From Amoeboaphelidium occidentale (taxonomy: Eukaryota; Aphelidiomycota; Aphelidea): 64,000 bases of DNA. The DNA is taken from NCBI GenBank assembly GCA_023515795.1, contig JALGPX010000001.1, positions 124,001-188,000 of the forward strand. The letters are read 5' to 3'. Both the position numbers and the translations under genes were made by a program. Positions 8,473-19,000 of this stretch are shown here, in pieces (within the stretch, counting starts at the first letter, position 1; each line of letters starts with the position of its first letter). Under the pieces are notes generated by a model that was given only the letters and a program-made list of their open reading frames with translations, was not told the origin of the DNA and ran no database searches.

Positions 8473-10950
8473 TTAATCCAAAAGGTTTGTGACACGGCGT
8501 TCTCTTCGTGGAGGTGGTGGAGGAGGAGCCGGCCTGTTGTACTGCGACCTAAACGGATTTGTAGGAAACGCAGAATCGTAGGTTGGTGATGTAGGTGACG
8601 TCGTTGATGACTGAGACAATCTTGCACGTGTAGGTCTGCTTATCGAATCATTAATTGCCTCTTCAAAAGGCGGTGGTCTTGAGCTATCCAATTGGCGTTG
8701 TAAATCCTTGAGCTTGTTGGAGACGAGTTCCAGCCTCTGAACTTTTCGAGAATACTTGTAACACACAACAGTCAGGACTATAATGGTTAGTCCAAACATT
8801 GCTATCACTGCTACAGCTAACGAAAACCACAAATTCTGAGATGACAGCAACTCTGAATATCTTTCTCTCGAGAAAACCGGAATAGTCTGCTGTTGTAAAG
8901 TAGCAGTTGTCTCTGATGTCAACGATGAAGTTGATGAAATATCTGTCTCCAAAAAGATGGTCGTTTGAGAAGCAAAATCTGAAGTGGGGAGTTTTTCTGA
9001 TGTAACTCCCGATACATCATGCGTTTCTGCTGTCTGCGAACTTGTAGATGATCTTGTGACAACATCAAAAGCCGATGAGGTCAAGTTTTCAGACTGCATC
9101 GTAGTGTAATTTGATTCCAAAGTATTATTTTGACTCTGCAATTCTGTTAATGGTGTTGTAATTACATCAGCAACATATGTGGTCATGTTGTATGGCTGCG
9201 TGACGAAATAATTTGTTTGCAAAGTAGCATTTTGAGTAAGCAGGGCTGTAAATGGTGTTGTGATCTGACCAGCAACATATGTGGTCATGTTGTATGGCTG
9301 CGTGACGGAATAATTTGTTTGCAAAGTAGCATTTTGAGTAAGCAGGGCTGTAAATGGTGTTGTGATCTGACCAGTAACATATGTGGTCATGTTGTATGGC
9401 TGTGTGACGGAATAGTTTGTTGCCAGAGTAGTATTTTGAGCATAAAATGCTGTACATGGTGTTGTGATCAGATCAGCAACATATGTGGTCATGTTGTACG
9501 ACTGCACAGTTGAATTAATGGATGCAATAGTAGTATAATTGGTGTTAGACGTTGTGGTGACATGCTCGGTTGAAATGCTTCGTGTTGAATTTATACTGTC
9601 ATTTGACGGCCTGTCGATTCCGTTAAGTCCAAACAAATCATAAACGGCAACAAACATCGCTGTGTAGCCGTTACTCGTGTATTTTGCGTCGAGGATAGAA
9701 CCATTCTTTCCCAGCAGCTCTGCTTCTCTTGTAAACATTCCACTTAGCACAAAAAGGCCAGTTTCACTGATAAAACTCAGTGGTCGGTATGTGGCAGACG
9801 TATCACTCGTTAAATAATTAATCTTACGCTCTAATAATTCCGTTCCGTTAGAAGCAGAATACTTTACCACATTTTTACCCACTTGTGATGATAAAACAGG
9901 GCTTGCGTAGTCACCGTTGATCAGCCTAGTGCTACCAGCAGAAGTCCGAAGAACCAGTTCATTCTTTTTCAGGAACTTTACGGACGCCATCGTTCCATTT
10001 GGCCAAACTTGTACACACTCATCTCCTAGGGCAGATGTAAAACGAGTGACGTTTGATCCTACATTATTGAGATTAATAGTAAAGTTTCCATTGCTTGAAG
10101 CCGAAGTTATAATAACAGATCCATCATTCTGAATGTCACCAACTATATAAGGACCTGTCACCGACCACATGAAAGAACCGTTAGTATTGACCAACCAGAT
10201 GAATTTGTTATCCGTGCCGTAATTAACCATAACAGCCACTTGATCTCCATTCAAATTCTTTACTGGAATTCGATTTCCTGACCAATATCCTGAAACTATG
10301 TAATAGTTTAACTTGCCATAAAACATTCTGGGATCGGTTACGCAAGTAGTCGTCACGCCCATGTTTTCAGCGTAATATAACCAAATCGCGCGACCCTGCG
10401 AATCCACAAGCCCCGTACCTATTTTGTTTGAAAGAGTGAAAAGGTTGTACGACTGCATCTCATGGATATACACACCAGATATATACATAAATGAAGGGCT
10501 CCATAAATAATTAGGAAGCAACGTAACACTTGCATTAACGCCAAAGTTCAATGTCATAGGTGCGGTGCCCCAGCTGTTGAAAGCATAAACTGAGTCATTT
10601 GTCCAGTGATAGACGCTGCAAACCGAGGGCTTGAAGTCAAACGGAATAGATTGAAGAAGTGTTCCATTAGTTGAAAAGTGAAGAAACGCTGTGCGCGTTT
10701 CTAAATTCTCGCCTAACCGCAGAGTTGCAGCAACATCGTCAGATTCCTTCTTGTACACATATGTAGGATCGGAATTGAACTCGACTATCATTCTAACGCT
10801 ACCGTCTGATCGAGCATCAGCAGAAACAGGCTTAACTTCATACATGCCCCAGTTTGGATCACCGTCGACTTTGGTTGACCACAAGTATTCCTGAGACCAG
10901 ACAGATCGAGCAACAGCCAAAAGCAGCAACGACAACAGCTGAAGATTCAT
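8473..10950 (-). CDS. Type I membrane glycoprotein with N-glycosylation-sequon repeats and proline-rich tail
   Basis: 825 aa, intronless. Signal peptide (LQLLSLLLLAVARSVWSQ). Ectodomain residues 20-450 show recurring DGSV, NGT and WLV..NGS blocks that could form a beta-propeller, with many NxT/S sequons. Residues about 480-620 hold four 34-residue repeats built on YNMTTYV...ITTP.TA...QN.TL.TNYSVTQP, each with three sequons (NMT, NAT or NTT, NYS). A Ser/Thr-rich stalk, one membrane segment (LAVAVIAMFGLTIIVLTVVC, about 710-735) and a cytoplasmic tail of about 90 aa with coiled-coil and a polyproline stretch (PAPPPPPPRRERR) follow. It looks like a surface adhesin or wall sensor signalling through an SH3/WW partner. 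No family recognised. Confidence 0.75.
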   Translation of the reverse strand: MNLQLLSLLLLAVARSVWSQEYLWSTKVDGDPNWGMYEVKPVSADARSDGSVRMIVEFNSDPTYVYKKESDDVAATLRLGENLETRTAFLHFSTNGTLLQSIPFDFKPSVCSVYHWTNDSVYAFNSWGTAPMTLNFGVNASVTLLPNYLWSPSFMYISGVYIHEMQSYNLFTLSNKIGTGLVDSQGRAIWLYYAENMGVTTTCVTDPRMFYGKLNYYIVSGYWSGNRIPVKNLNGDQVAVMVNYGTDNKFIWLVNTNGSFMWSVTGPYIVGDIQNDGSVIITSASSNGNFTINLNNVGSNVTRFTSALGDECVQVWPNGTMASVKFLKKNELVLRTSAGSTRLINGDYASPVLSSQVGKNVVKYSASNGTELLERKINYLTSDTSATYRPLSFISETGLFVLSGMFTREAELLGKNGSILDAKYTSNGYTAMFVAVYDLFGLNGIDRPSNDSINSTRSISTEHVTTTSNTNYTTIASINSTVQSYNMTTYVADLITTPCTAFYAQNTTLATNYSVTQPYNMTTYVTGQITTPFTALLTQNATLQTNYSVTQPYNMTTYVAGQITTPFTALLTQNATLQTNYFVTQPYNMTTYVADVITTPLTELQSQNNTLESNYTTMQSENLTSSAFDVVTRSSTSSQTAETHDVSGVTSEKLPTSDFASQTTIFLETDISSTSSLTSETTATLQQQTIPVFSRERYSELLSSQNLWFSLAVAVIAMFGLTIIVLTVVCYKYSRKVQRLELVSNKLKDLQRQLDSSRPPPFEEAINDSISRPTRARLSQSSTTSPTSPTYDSAFPTNPFRSQYNRPAPPPPPPRRERRVTNLLD
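9130..9510. repeat. 102-bp tandem repeat array, four units, coding
   Basis: The motif acatatgtggtcatgttgta recurs at 9173, 9275, 9377 and 9479, an exact 102-bp period. Units two and three are nearly identical; the outer ones have drifted. The repeats encode the 34-residue sequon-rich units of the membrane glycoprotein on the minus strand. Because 102 is divisible by 3, unit gain or loss would keep the frame. Confidence 0.9.
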
Positions 10951-11265
10951 CAGACCCTAGTGAAGGTTCAAACAAGATGATCTAAGGGCTATAATTAGCA
11001 TCGAATCGAATCCAAATGATCTTTGGTGTATTGCCTAGAATCTAGCCCAGGCACACTAAAAATTTGCCAACACCGTGAAACTGATCTAATTCATTTAAGT
11101 CAATAATATCGATGCACAATTAAAACTTTTGAATAGAAACGACAATAAAAGTTGCGGAACTCATCATAACTGGAAACCACTCCCTCTAACCTGGTGCCGG
11201 AGGTTATAACGCAGAATTGCTGCGATGTTTCTGCTCAGACATATTTTTCTTATTGTGATCTTGAA
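10951..11265. promoter_or_regulatory. Divergent promoter region between glycoprotein gene and SPB1
   Basis: 315 bases with no supported ORF. The side near SPB1 has AAAAATTT at 11058-11065, resembling the RRPE element of yeast ribosome-biogenesis genes, and a GCGATG at 11222-11227, only a partial PAC match. Motif calls are weak because such AT-rich words are frequent here. Confidence 0.3.
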
Positions 11266-13861
11266 ATGGGAGGTACAAAAAAGAAAGTAGGAAAAGAAAG
11301 ACTCGATAAGTATTATCATTTGGCCAAAAGCCAGGGATATCGCGCCCGCTCTGCTTTCAAGTTAATACAGCTCAACAAGAAGTACAATTTCTTGGAGAAA
11401 TCTCGCGTTCTGATCGATCTTTGTGCTGCACCGTAAGGCTTTTGCGCTTTGCTGAAATTCTAATTATCGTAGTGGTGGTTGGTTGCAAGTCGCGGCAAAG
11501 TATATGCCAGTTACTTCCGTTATTGTCGGTGTTGATTTAGCGCCTATTAAGCCAATTCCAAGAGTGATCACTCATGTAGAAGACATCACGACATCTTCTT
11601 GTAGATCAACCATCAAACGCGATCTCAAAGACTGGAAAGCGGATGTCGTCTTGCACGATGGTGCGCCTAATGTTGGTACTGCGTGGGTTCAAGACGCTTA
11701 TGCGCAATCTGAGTTGGTTTTGCATGCTTTGAAGTTGGCTGTAGAATTTCTGGGACCGAAAGGTACATTCGTTACGAAGGTCTTCAGAAGCAAGAATTAC
11801 AACCATTTGATGTATATTTTTAATCAATTATTCGAAAAGGTTGAAGCTACCAAGCCGCACTCTTCCAGAAATGTATCTGCCGAAATCTTTGTTGTTTGCC
11901 AGGGCTTCAAGGCCCCAAAGAAGTTGGACAGCAAATTTTTGGATCCTCAATATGTCTTCAGGGAAGTCGATGAAGCTTCTAAAGAGATGTCTGAAAATCA
12001 CGCCAAGAATGCGATTTTGTATCCGGAGAAGGAAGCCCTCAAGAGGAAGAGAGATGGTTATGCCGAAAACGATTATACACTTCATCATAGCGATTCTGTC
12101 TTGAATTTTTTGCAAAGTAGTAAGGAGGCTGAAGCTGTTAAATTACTGGCATACTGCAATAAGCTTGCTTTAGCGTCTCGCGAAGGAGAAGAGTATGAGA
12201 ATGACGCTGAACTTTTGGAGAAGATCAAAAGTCATAAATCAACAACAGAAGAGATTTTGAGCTGTTTAGAAGATCTCAAGGTATTGGGTAGGAAGGACTA
12301 CAAATCCTTGTTGAAGTGGAGACTAAAGATAAGACAAGATATTTTTAAGAAGGAAAGTAAAGACGATGAAGACGAGAATGCCGAACCAGCTGAAGCAGAA
12401 GCAGAAGCTGCTGACTCTGATGATAGCGATAAGATGATGGAAGAATTAGAGAATCTTGTTGCGTCTGCTGAGGCTGCAGAGAAGAAGGCAAAGAAGAAGC
12501 GTCTTCAAAAGCTTGCAAAGGAAAAACAAAGATTGCAATTAAACATGGTCACACCAAAAGACATTGGTTTGGAAGCATCTGCAAATATGATCGATGATTT
12601 AGACTTTGATGGTGCTCCTGGACAGCTTGGTTCTCAAAAGTTGTTATTTGATCCTAAATCTGCATCAGCCGTGAAAGGCGATTATGCAGAAGGAGATATG
12701 GATGAGCATCTCTTATCAACTGAAAGTGAGTTTTCATCAGACGAAGAAGTAGAAGCAGATAGCGACATTGACTCAGAAGAAGAAACTTTGAACAGATTGA
12801 ACTCTGAAGTTGACCAGGTTTATGAATTTCATCAACAAAGGTTACTTGAGAAAGATCCAAAGTTGAAGATCAAGAAAATCAGAGCACAGGAAAAAGAGTT
12901 CACTGGAATCAAGAGCGATGATTCCGATAAGGAAAATGACAGTGAAGCTTCTGAATTTGGAGGAAATATGATCGCTGAGGAAAGTGACTTGGAAGGCTCT
13001 ATCTCTAATGACTTCATGAGTGATGAAGAGGAAGAACCTGCAGCCAAAGTTGAAGAGAATGAAGAGTCAAAGTCATGGTTCCAACAGTCTCTGTTTGATG
13101 AGTTAGATGAAGAGGAGGAAGACTCGCACATCAAAGAACAGCCGAAAGCGAAGAAACAAAAGACAGAGAAGAAGAAAAAGATTGTCGATGACGCTTCTGA
13201 TGATGAAGATGGCTTTGATGATGAAGTAGATGACAAAGAAAGTAAAAGAGCCCAAGAAGAGCTTAGACGTAAAACTGAAGCTCTTTCAACTGCAGAAGCT
13301 GTATCATTAGCAGTTCAGATGGTCCAAGACGGTGGAAGAATGAAGAGAGATTTAATCGATGAGTTTGGGTACAGAAAGAATGTTTTCGGCAACTTGGATG
13401 ATTTGCCAGCATGGTTCGCAGAAGATGAAAGAAGGCACAACAAGCCAAACATTCCGATCACCAAAGAAGCAATCCGGCTAATTAGAGAACGTCAAACGGC
13501 TCTTGATGCTAGACCTATTAAAAAGGTTGTTGAAGCAAAAGCTCGCAAGAAGCAAAAGGCAATGAGAAAATTAGAGAAAATCAGCAAGAAATTGAACCAG
13601 AGCGTTGAAGAAGGAGGAGCAGATGATCCAGAACTTACTTCAAAAATCGGCAATGCACATTCCGTGATGAAGAAGGCTCTCAGAAAGGCAAAGAGTGATT
13701 TACGACGAAAAGTCCAATTAGTCGTTGCCAAAGGATCAAGTCGTGGCAAGAAAACTAGACCTAACGGTGTCAAAGGCCGTTATAAGATGGTTGACGGCAG
13801 AATGAAGAAGGAAGTGCGCGCAGAAAAGATTAAACAGAAGAAATCAAAAGGAAGAAAGTGA
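11266..13861 (+). CDS. SPB1: Spb1-type 27S pre-rRNA 2'-O-ribose methyltransferase
   Basis: 851 aa in two exons; intron 11433-11472 (40 nt) lies in the AdoMet-binding motif, giving [18 protein letters not shown] after splicing. The FtsJ/RrmJ domain (about 1-210) carries the K-D-K-E type catalytic set: [10 protein letters not shown] (Lys), [12 protein letters not shown] (Asp), [12 protein letters not shown] (Lys) and SAEIFVVC (Glu). The middle is the DUF3381 region with highly acidic coiled-coil segments, and the C-terminus (about 640-851) is the conserved basic Spb1 C-domain ending [11 protein letters not shown], nucleolar-signal-like. Function: methylation of 27S pre-rRNA in the nucleolus during 60S assembly. 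Start chosen at [17 protein letters not shown], the invariant N-terminus. Length agrees with yeast Spb1 (841). Confidence 0.95.
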
Positions 13862-13888
13862 ATAGAAGTTTTCTAATCGTAGCATCAT

Positions 13889-14119
13889 TTATTGAGGTGG
13901 AACAGTCGCATTTGCGGCATGCGCGCCCATTTTAACCAAGTCCAAACCAAGATCTGCAACACCAACTAGTGAGTCCATAGCATACTGAAGCGAATGATCG
14001 GAGTACGTGTAACGACTAGGCATATGATCATCATCATCGCCATTGTGCGGAATAGGATTAGCGCGTGCAAGCACACAAAGAAGTACAAGACATACTAATA
14101 AGTAGTTGATGGAGAACAT
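13889..14119 (-). CDS. Small secreted protein, unknown function
   Basis: 76 aa. A clear signal peptide (INYLLVCLVLLCVLARA) precedes a mature part of about 55 residues with a DDDDH patch, one NAT sequon near the C-terminus, and no cysteines, so it is not a disulfide-rich effector. No homologue recognised. It converges with SPB1 (27 nt between stops) and is divergent from the phosphatase gene (95 nt between starts). A short ORF could arise by chance, but a hydrophobic signal sequence right at an ATG supports it. Confidence 0.55.
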   Translation of the reverse strand: MFSINYLLVCLVLLCVLARANPIPHNGDDDDHMPSRYTYSDHSLQYAMDSLVGVADLGLDLVKMGAHAANATVPPQ

Positions 14120-14214
14120 TTTATAGAAAAAACTGGTAAATCATGTTTCATCACGTTGTTACATCTCCGTTGCTCTGATCACAGACAGTTTGACAGCAGC
14201 AAGATCTTTGAGAG

Positions 14215-14819
14215 ATGAACGCAAGTTTACTGTTAAAAGTCAAAGAAGGTCTTCAAAAGAATGATAAGATTGTCGTTACCAAGGCAGATGGAAGTCGAAG
14301 AGTTGAAACTATAGATGGATCAGTTTCAGAAGTTCTCCATCAGAGTCCTGGATTTGTCGTGGATACAAAACCAGATGAAAAGCTACATCAAGTAAAGATA
14401 AATACAAAATTCTTATCTTTCAGGTAATTCCGGGACTTTTCATTGGTTCTCAGGACGCTCCACTGAATACCAAAGAAATCATTGGTCAAAAGGTCGCACA
14501 CATTCTAAGCCTAATTGATATCAACCTCAACGACACAAGGATCACACATACTAAAATGCCTTTACTAGATATCGATACTTTTGATTTGAGTGACTATCTT
14601 GCAAAGTCTAGTGAAATTATAGATGGGGCACTTAGCAAAGGCCAACATATTCTGGTCCACTGCAATGCAGGAGTATCACGGGCGCCATCAATAGTTATTG
14701 CTTATCTCATACTAAAACGAGGAATGAGTTACGATGAAGCATTTAATTTAGTTAAAGCAGCAAGACCTTGCATCAAGCCAAACGAGGGATTCGTGAAACA
14801 ATTAAGAGCCCTTCGCTAG
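14215..14819 (+). CDS. Dual-specificity protein phosphatase
   Basis: 190 aa in two exons; intron 14392-14423 is only 32 nt (phase 0). The second exon begins VIPGLFIGSQDAPLNTKEI, the canonical start of the DUSP fold, and carries the signature HCNAGVSRAPSIVIAYLI with catalytic Cys at about 139 and Arg at about 145 (CX5R). LDIDTFDLSDYL just upstream could supply the general-acid Asp. Substrate unknown; no kinase-binding domain is seen, so it is like small atypical DUSPs (DUSP12/19/22 class). Its stop codon overlaps that of the convergent HAUS1-like gene by 4 nt. Confidence 0.88.
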
Positions 14820-15845
14820 AATAGAACATTCATTTTCATGAGAATTTCATCTCGCTGTTTCTTGAGCTCTTCATATTCCTGGCGTTTCTCTGCTACTTTA
14901 ACTTTTGCAAGTGTAACATCCTAAAAGTAAAACACCCCACACCGAATCCCAAATTACCGCGGGTAAATTCTTGTATGAACTTAATTTGGAAGATTCTTCA
15001 ACCACTTTTATCTTCAAATCTTCCAGGGCTTTGCTTTTCACCAACATCTCTTTAGCTCTTATTATTTCTGCTTCGATGTTTGAGTAAGAGTCCTGCATTT
15101 GAGCTATGCGATTCTGATAATCAGAAGTCTTATGCTTTAGGAGCCCAGCATTCTGTTGCCATTCCATTGACTTGCGTTTTATATCAGGCATAGACTCTTC
15201 ATATTCCTGTTTGACCCTAACAATCAGAACCAGCGATCATGAGCTTAAGGAATTACTTTGCCATGTTTGAGACCAAATTGTTCATTCTAGACTTTCTCGC
15301 ATCAAGCATTCTAATTCTGGAATCCAGCAAGTTGTTTTGTTCTGTTAAGTGCTGTTCTTCCTTCTGTATTGTCACAATGGCCTTTAAGAGACTGTATTTT
15401 CTAAGCCTCCCAAGTTTAAGAGTGGCCATGAGGTCTACCAACATGTCCAGCTGTTGCTTAGCTTCTTTACTAAATGCCAACTTTTCCGTGTCACAGACCT
15501 GCAGCTGCTCAGCCATAATTGTGTACTCCCTCTCAAAACACTCACGATTCCTTTCTAGTAATGCAGTGTAATTGGCTTCCAAGTGATCATTCTGCTGCAG
15601 CTGCTGCTCCGCTGAAATTAATTTTGCAAAGTCTTCATACTCATCATACTCTTCGTTTGCCATGTCGACAGTGAAACNACCTGCAGCTGCTCAGCCATAA
15701 TTGTGTACTCCCTCTCAAAACACTCACGATTCCTTTCTAATAATGCAGTGTAATTGGCTTCTAAGTGATCATAATGCTGCAGCTGCTGCTCCGCTGAAAT
15801 TAATTTTGCAAAGTCTTCATACTCATCATACTCTTCGTTTGCCAT
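14816..15845 (-). CDS. HAUS1-like augmin complex subunit
   Basis: Coiled-coil protein in three exons: introns 15217-15256 (40 nt, phase 2) and 14921-14957 (37 nt, phase 0). The C-terminus reads KLSSYKNLPADVTLAKVKVA, close to the KLESYLDLMPNPSLAQVKIEE end of human HAUS1, followed by a short coiled coil. The N-terminal half has long helices (LLERNRECFEREYTIMAEQL). Augmin recruits gamma-tubulin to spindle microtubules for branching nucleation; it exists in Aspergillus and basal fungi but not in budding yeast. From the ATG at 15663 the product is 256 aa (human 278); the upstream copy of the same ATG at 15845 belongs to an N-flanked duplication, so the true 5' end is uncertain. The calponin-like N-terminus may be cut short. 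Confidence 0.55.
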
Positions 15846-15859
15846 GTCGACAGTGAAAC
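15497..15859. repeat. 181-bp direct duplication around one N (15678)
   Basis: Copy 1 (15497-15677) and copy 2 (15679-15859) differ at about four bases. Each carries the same start region (MANEEYDEYEDF) of the HAUS1-like gene. The first copy is continuous with the rest of the gene; the second is followed by the upstream flank. Best read as an unmerged contig or haplotype overlap. Confidence 0.85.
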
Positions 15860-16024
15860 GTGATCGGAGATCAAAAATCTGCAGCTTTTCCGCGAATAAC
15901 TCCCGGCAAAATGCAAACGAAAGAGGACGACGCAATTTCTGTTACTAAATTGGATGTAAATTGTTTTTGCTTTAACGGATAGTCTTATGATATTTAGTCG
16001 CGCGTTAATGAGATAAAAATACAG

Positions 16025-19000
16025 ATGGAGACAAAGTTGAATGCTCTGCAGAAGGAGAACGAGAAATTCGTGGAATTGACTAAAGTGATATCTTCTTATG
16101 TACAGAATGAGAACGATCCTAAAAGTAAAGATCGTGGCATCGCGAAGGATGAATTGATATCTCGACTGCTAAGCGAAGAAGATGCGCTAGCTGCGAGTAA
16201 AGTGGATCTAAAGGAAAAGATACTCGTGCAGCCAAGCGCAAGTGGAAAAGTGACACCGGGGCCTGATACAAGATTATCATCAGCATCGCTCAATTTAACG
16301 ATATCGGACGTGGCTAGGAAACCTGTTGTGCATCATAAGGCGGAATTAGGGGAACTCGGTGATCAAAGTCCCAATGCACTCAATAGCAGCCAAAGCACTC
16401 CTATTTTGAGTGTCAATACAAACTTGCCCGTGATATTCCCACGGCTATACACTGGAAAGGATGATTTTTCAACACCTCCTGGACTGGACTTCCTTGATAG
16501 TGCTTCGATCCACGAAGGTGAAGAGAAACTGCCACATTCACGAATGAACGCTTTTGCTGGACCATCTCCTCCGCATGGGTCTTTTAATCCACACTTACGA
16601 GGCGTATCGCCTTTTCAAGCGCGCAGTAAGGACTGGACACCAGTATCAAGCAGAATTCCAGCATCAAACACAAACGGCTCGCCTTTAGGAAGACCTCTTC
16701 ACATGGATGTTAGATCTTTGTCTAAATCAGGCTATTTGGAGAAACAAGGAATCTCTTTTAGAAGTTGGAAAACACGCTACTTTGTTTTGCAGAATAAGAA
16801 CCTTTTCTATTTTGCGACTAAAGAAGATGCAGAGGAGCGGAGAGCATTGCCTCTTGGTGTTATACCATTATCTTCTTGGTTCTCAGTTTCTAAGGCTGAG
16901 TTTTGTAAGTCTTTAATACCGTCAATTGTTGTCAAGAGAGACAAGATGTTCATCATTGAAACACTGGAAAGAACATTCTATCTTAAAGCAAGTTCAGAAT
17001 CTGATCTTCAAGAATGGGTCCACATACTGCAGGAAATATTAAGAGAAAATCAAAAGGATCCCCATAGTGATTCTTTTGAGTCTGTTCTAGCAGAAGGATG
17101 GTTGGAGAAGAATACGAAAGGTTTAACTAAGCGCAGATGGTGCGTCTTGAAACACAACTCACTAGTGTACTACAAAGACTCTTCAGATGAAAATGTTACG
17201 CCTTGCGGTGTTATTCCTATATCTCAGGGATGTGAGATTGAGTTGGTTCCGTTTTCAGAAAAGGATTCTGATGATGATCTTCAAGACGATGTTTCGATTA
17301 GTGCAGAGAACATGCTTTTCTCTCTAGCCAATATTGATGCAATGGAAAAGAAGAAGGTTATTCGATTTGGATTAAAGACTAGAGAGACAACTCATTGGTT
17401 CAAATGTGCGAACGAAAGAGAGTTGGAAATGTGGATTTACGCACTTCTTTCTCTTTGCCCTCTCAGCCATGTTTGCAGAACGAAATTCGAAGTATTAATT
17501 TCTACAATGGCCAGTTGCATTGTGGACAAACATGGAGATTACAATTTGGAAGCAGAGGAAAGTTTGGACTATATGGACACCGTTATACAGCGAGATCCAA
17601 TATTTCGAAAAGGAGAAAGTAGCACTGATTGTCTTCCGTTAACCTCTTTGCCTTCTGAGCGCCTCGTACAAGAAGCCTACAACATCTACAAAGCTATTGT
17701 AATATTCTCAACAACAGAAGTATCACCAGAAAAGCTGGAGTATCATTTCGGACTTGTTCATGCGTTAATTGAATCATGTTTATCAAATCCTATGCTTCAG
17801 AATGAATTACTTCTACAACTCACCAAGCAAACTACTGTTCTCGAACTAAGTGATGTCGATGAGCTGATTCGAACATGGCAACTATTTTCTTTGGTTTTAG
17901 GGATTTTCATGCCAGTTAGAGAAGCTTATCAGTATGTGAGGCTTCATCTTATTCGAATAATGGCACACTTTGACAGCGAAATAGTCGGAGAGTATGCATT
18001 TTATTGTCTTCGTTTACTCCTGCATGCGATGGAAGGCGAACCTACGAACCAGGGACGAGTTGTTTTAATCTCAAACAGAAGATTTCCGCCTAGCAAGCAT
18101 GAAATGAGAACAGTATTGCTGCTGAAAGAGCCTCCGCCGCCGATGAGAGTGATGGTTGAATGCATGAACGGCGCGACATTCTCGGTTCCTTTTGAGCCTT
18201 TTACTACAGTGAAACAATGTAAAGAAGTCATTACATCTCATTTACTACTTGGAAAGAATGAGGGAACTTTGCCTGCAAAGCATTTTGGTTTGTATTTGAG
18301 AACACCCAATAACACCAACAACTCAAACAGACTGAAGAGGAAACCATATAATCTAGAGCTTTTGTCTGATGAAAGCTTTATTGCTGATGCAGTTTATCAA
18401 CACGAGCAACGAAAACAGCAATTGGAACATGAATGGGTTTCACGGCCTCAGGAGAACAATAATCTGATTTCCTTTCATGCAAATGCTGCAGAAGTTCCGT
18501 TCTTTATCATGAAAATTCGCCTTTTTATGCCTTGCATCACAATACCACCGCGACCATCATCCAGTCCAAAAAGAAATCTCATTGGAAGTTCTATCCTCGC
18601 CAGATCTCCACCAACTCCGCCGCCAAGTCCTGGATCCACTATGAGCTCAAGATGCGACAATTTGTCGATAAAAAGCTTATCAGCCAGGTCAAGCTCTAAT
18701 CCTAGATTCCACGAAGATAAGAACTTGTCTAAGCCATTCTTGTTGGAGAAGGTCGATGTTGTTCATAATTTAGCTGTTTTATCACCGAATGATATTGAGA
18801 ATAACGATACTGTTTCTGTCCGAGTGCTAGCATTTCTCCATAAGGCACAATGCACTGAAAAGCTTTTCGTTGCTTATCAAATGAATGAGTTGGTTGTTGG
18901 TAAATTATTTCCACTTACGAAATCTGCTGCATTCACATTATGCGCTCTATTAGCCCAAGCTACTTATGGTGATCATTATCCGCTCTTGGAAAGAAACGAA

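Noticed and set aside
9167-9513. Cys-rich ORFs on both strands over the 102-bp repeats
   Set aside because: They are other-frame shadows of the glycoprotein repeat array, open only because the repeat unit is a multiple of three.
12832-13236. Ser/Phe-rich minus-strand ORF inside SPB1
   Set aside because: It is the antisense of the Glu/Lys/Asp-rich SPB1 acidic stretch, a common compositional artefact.
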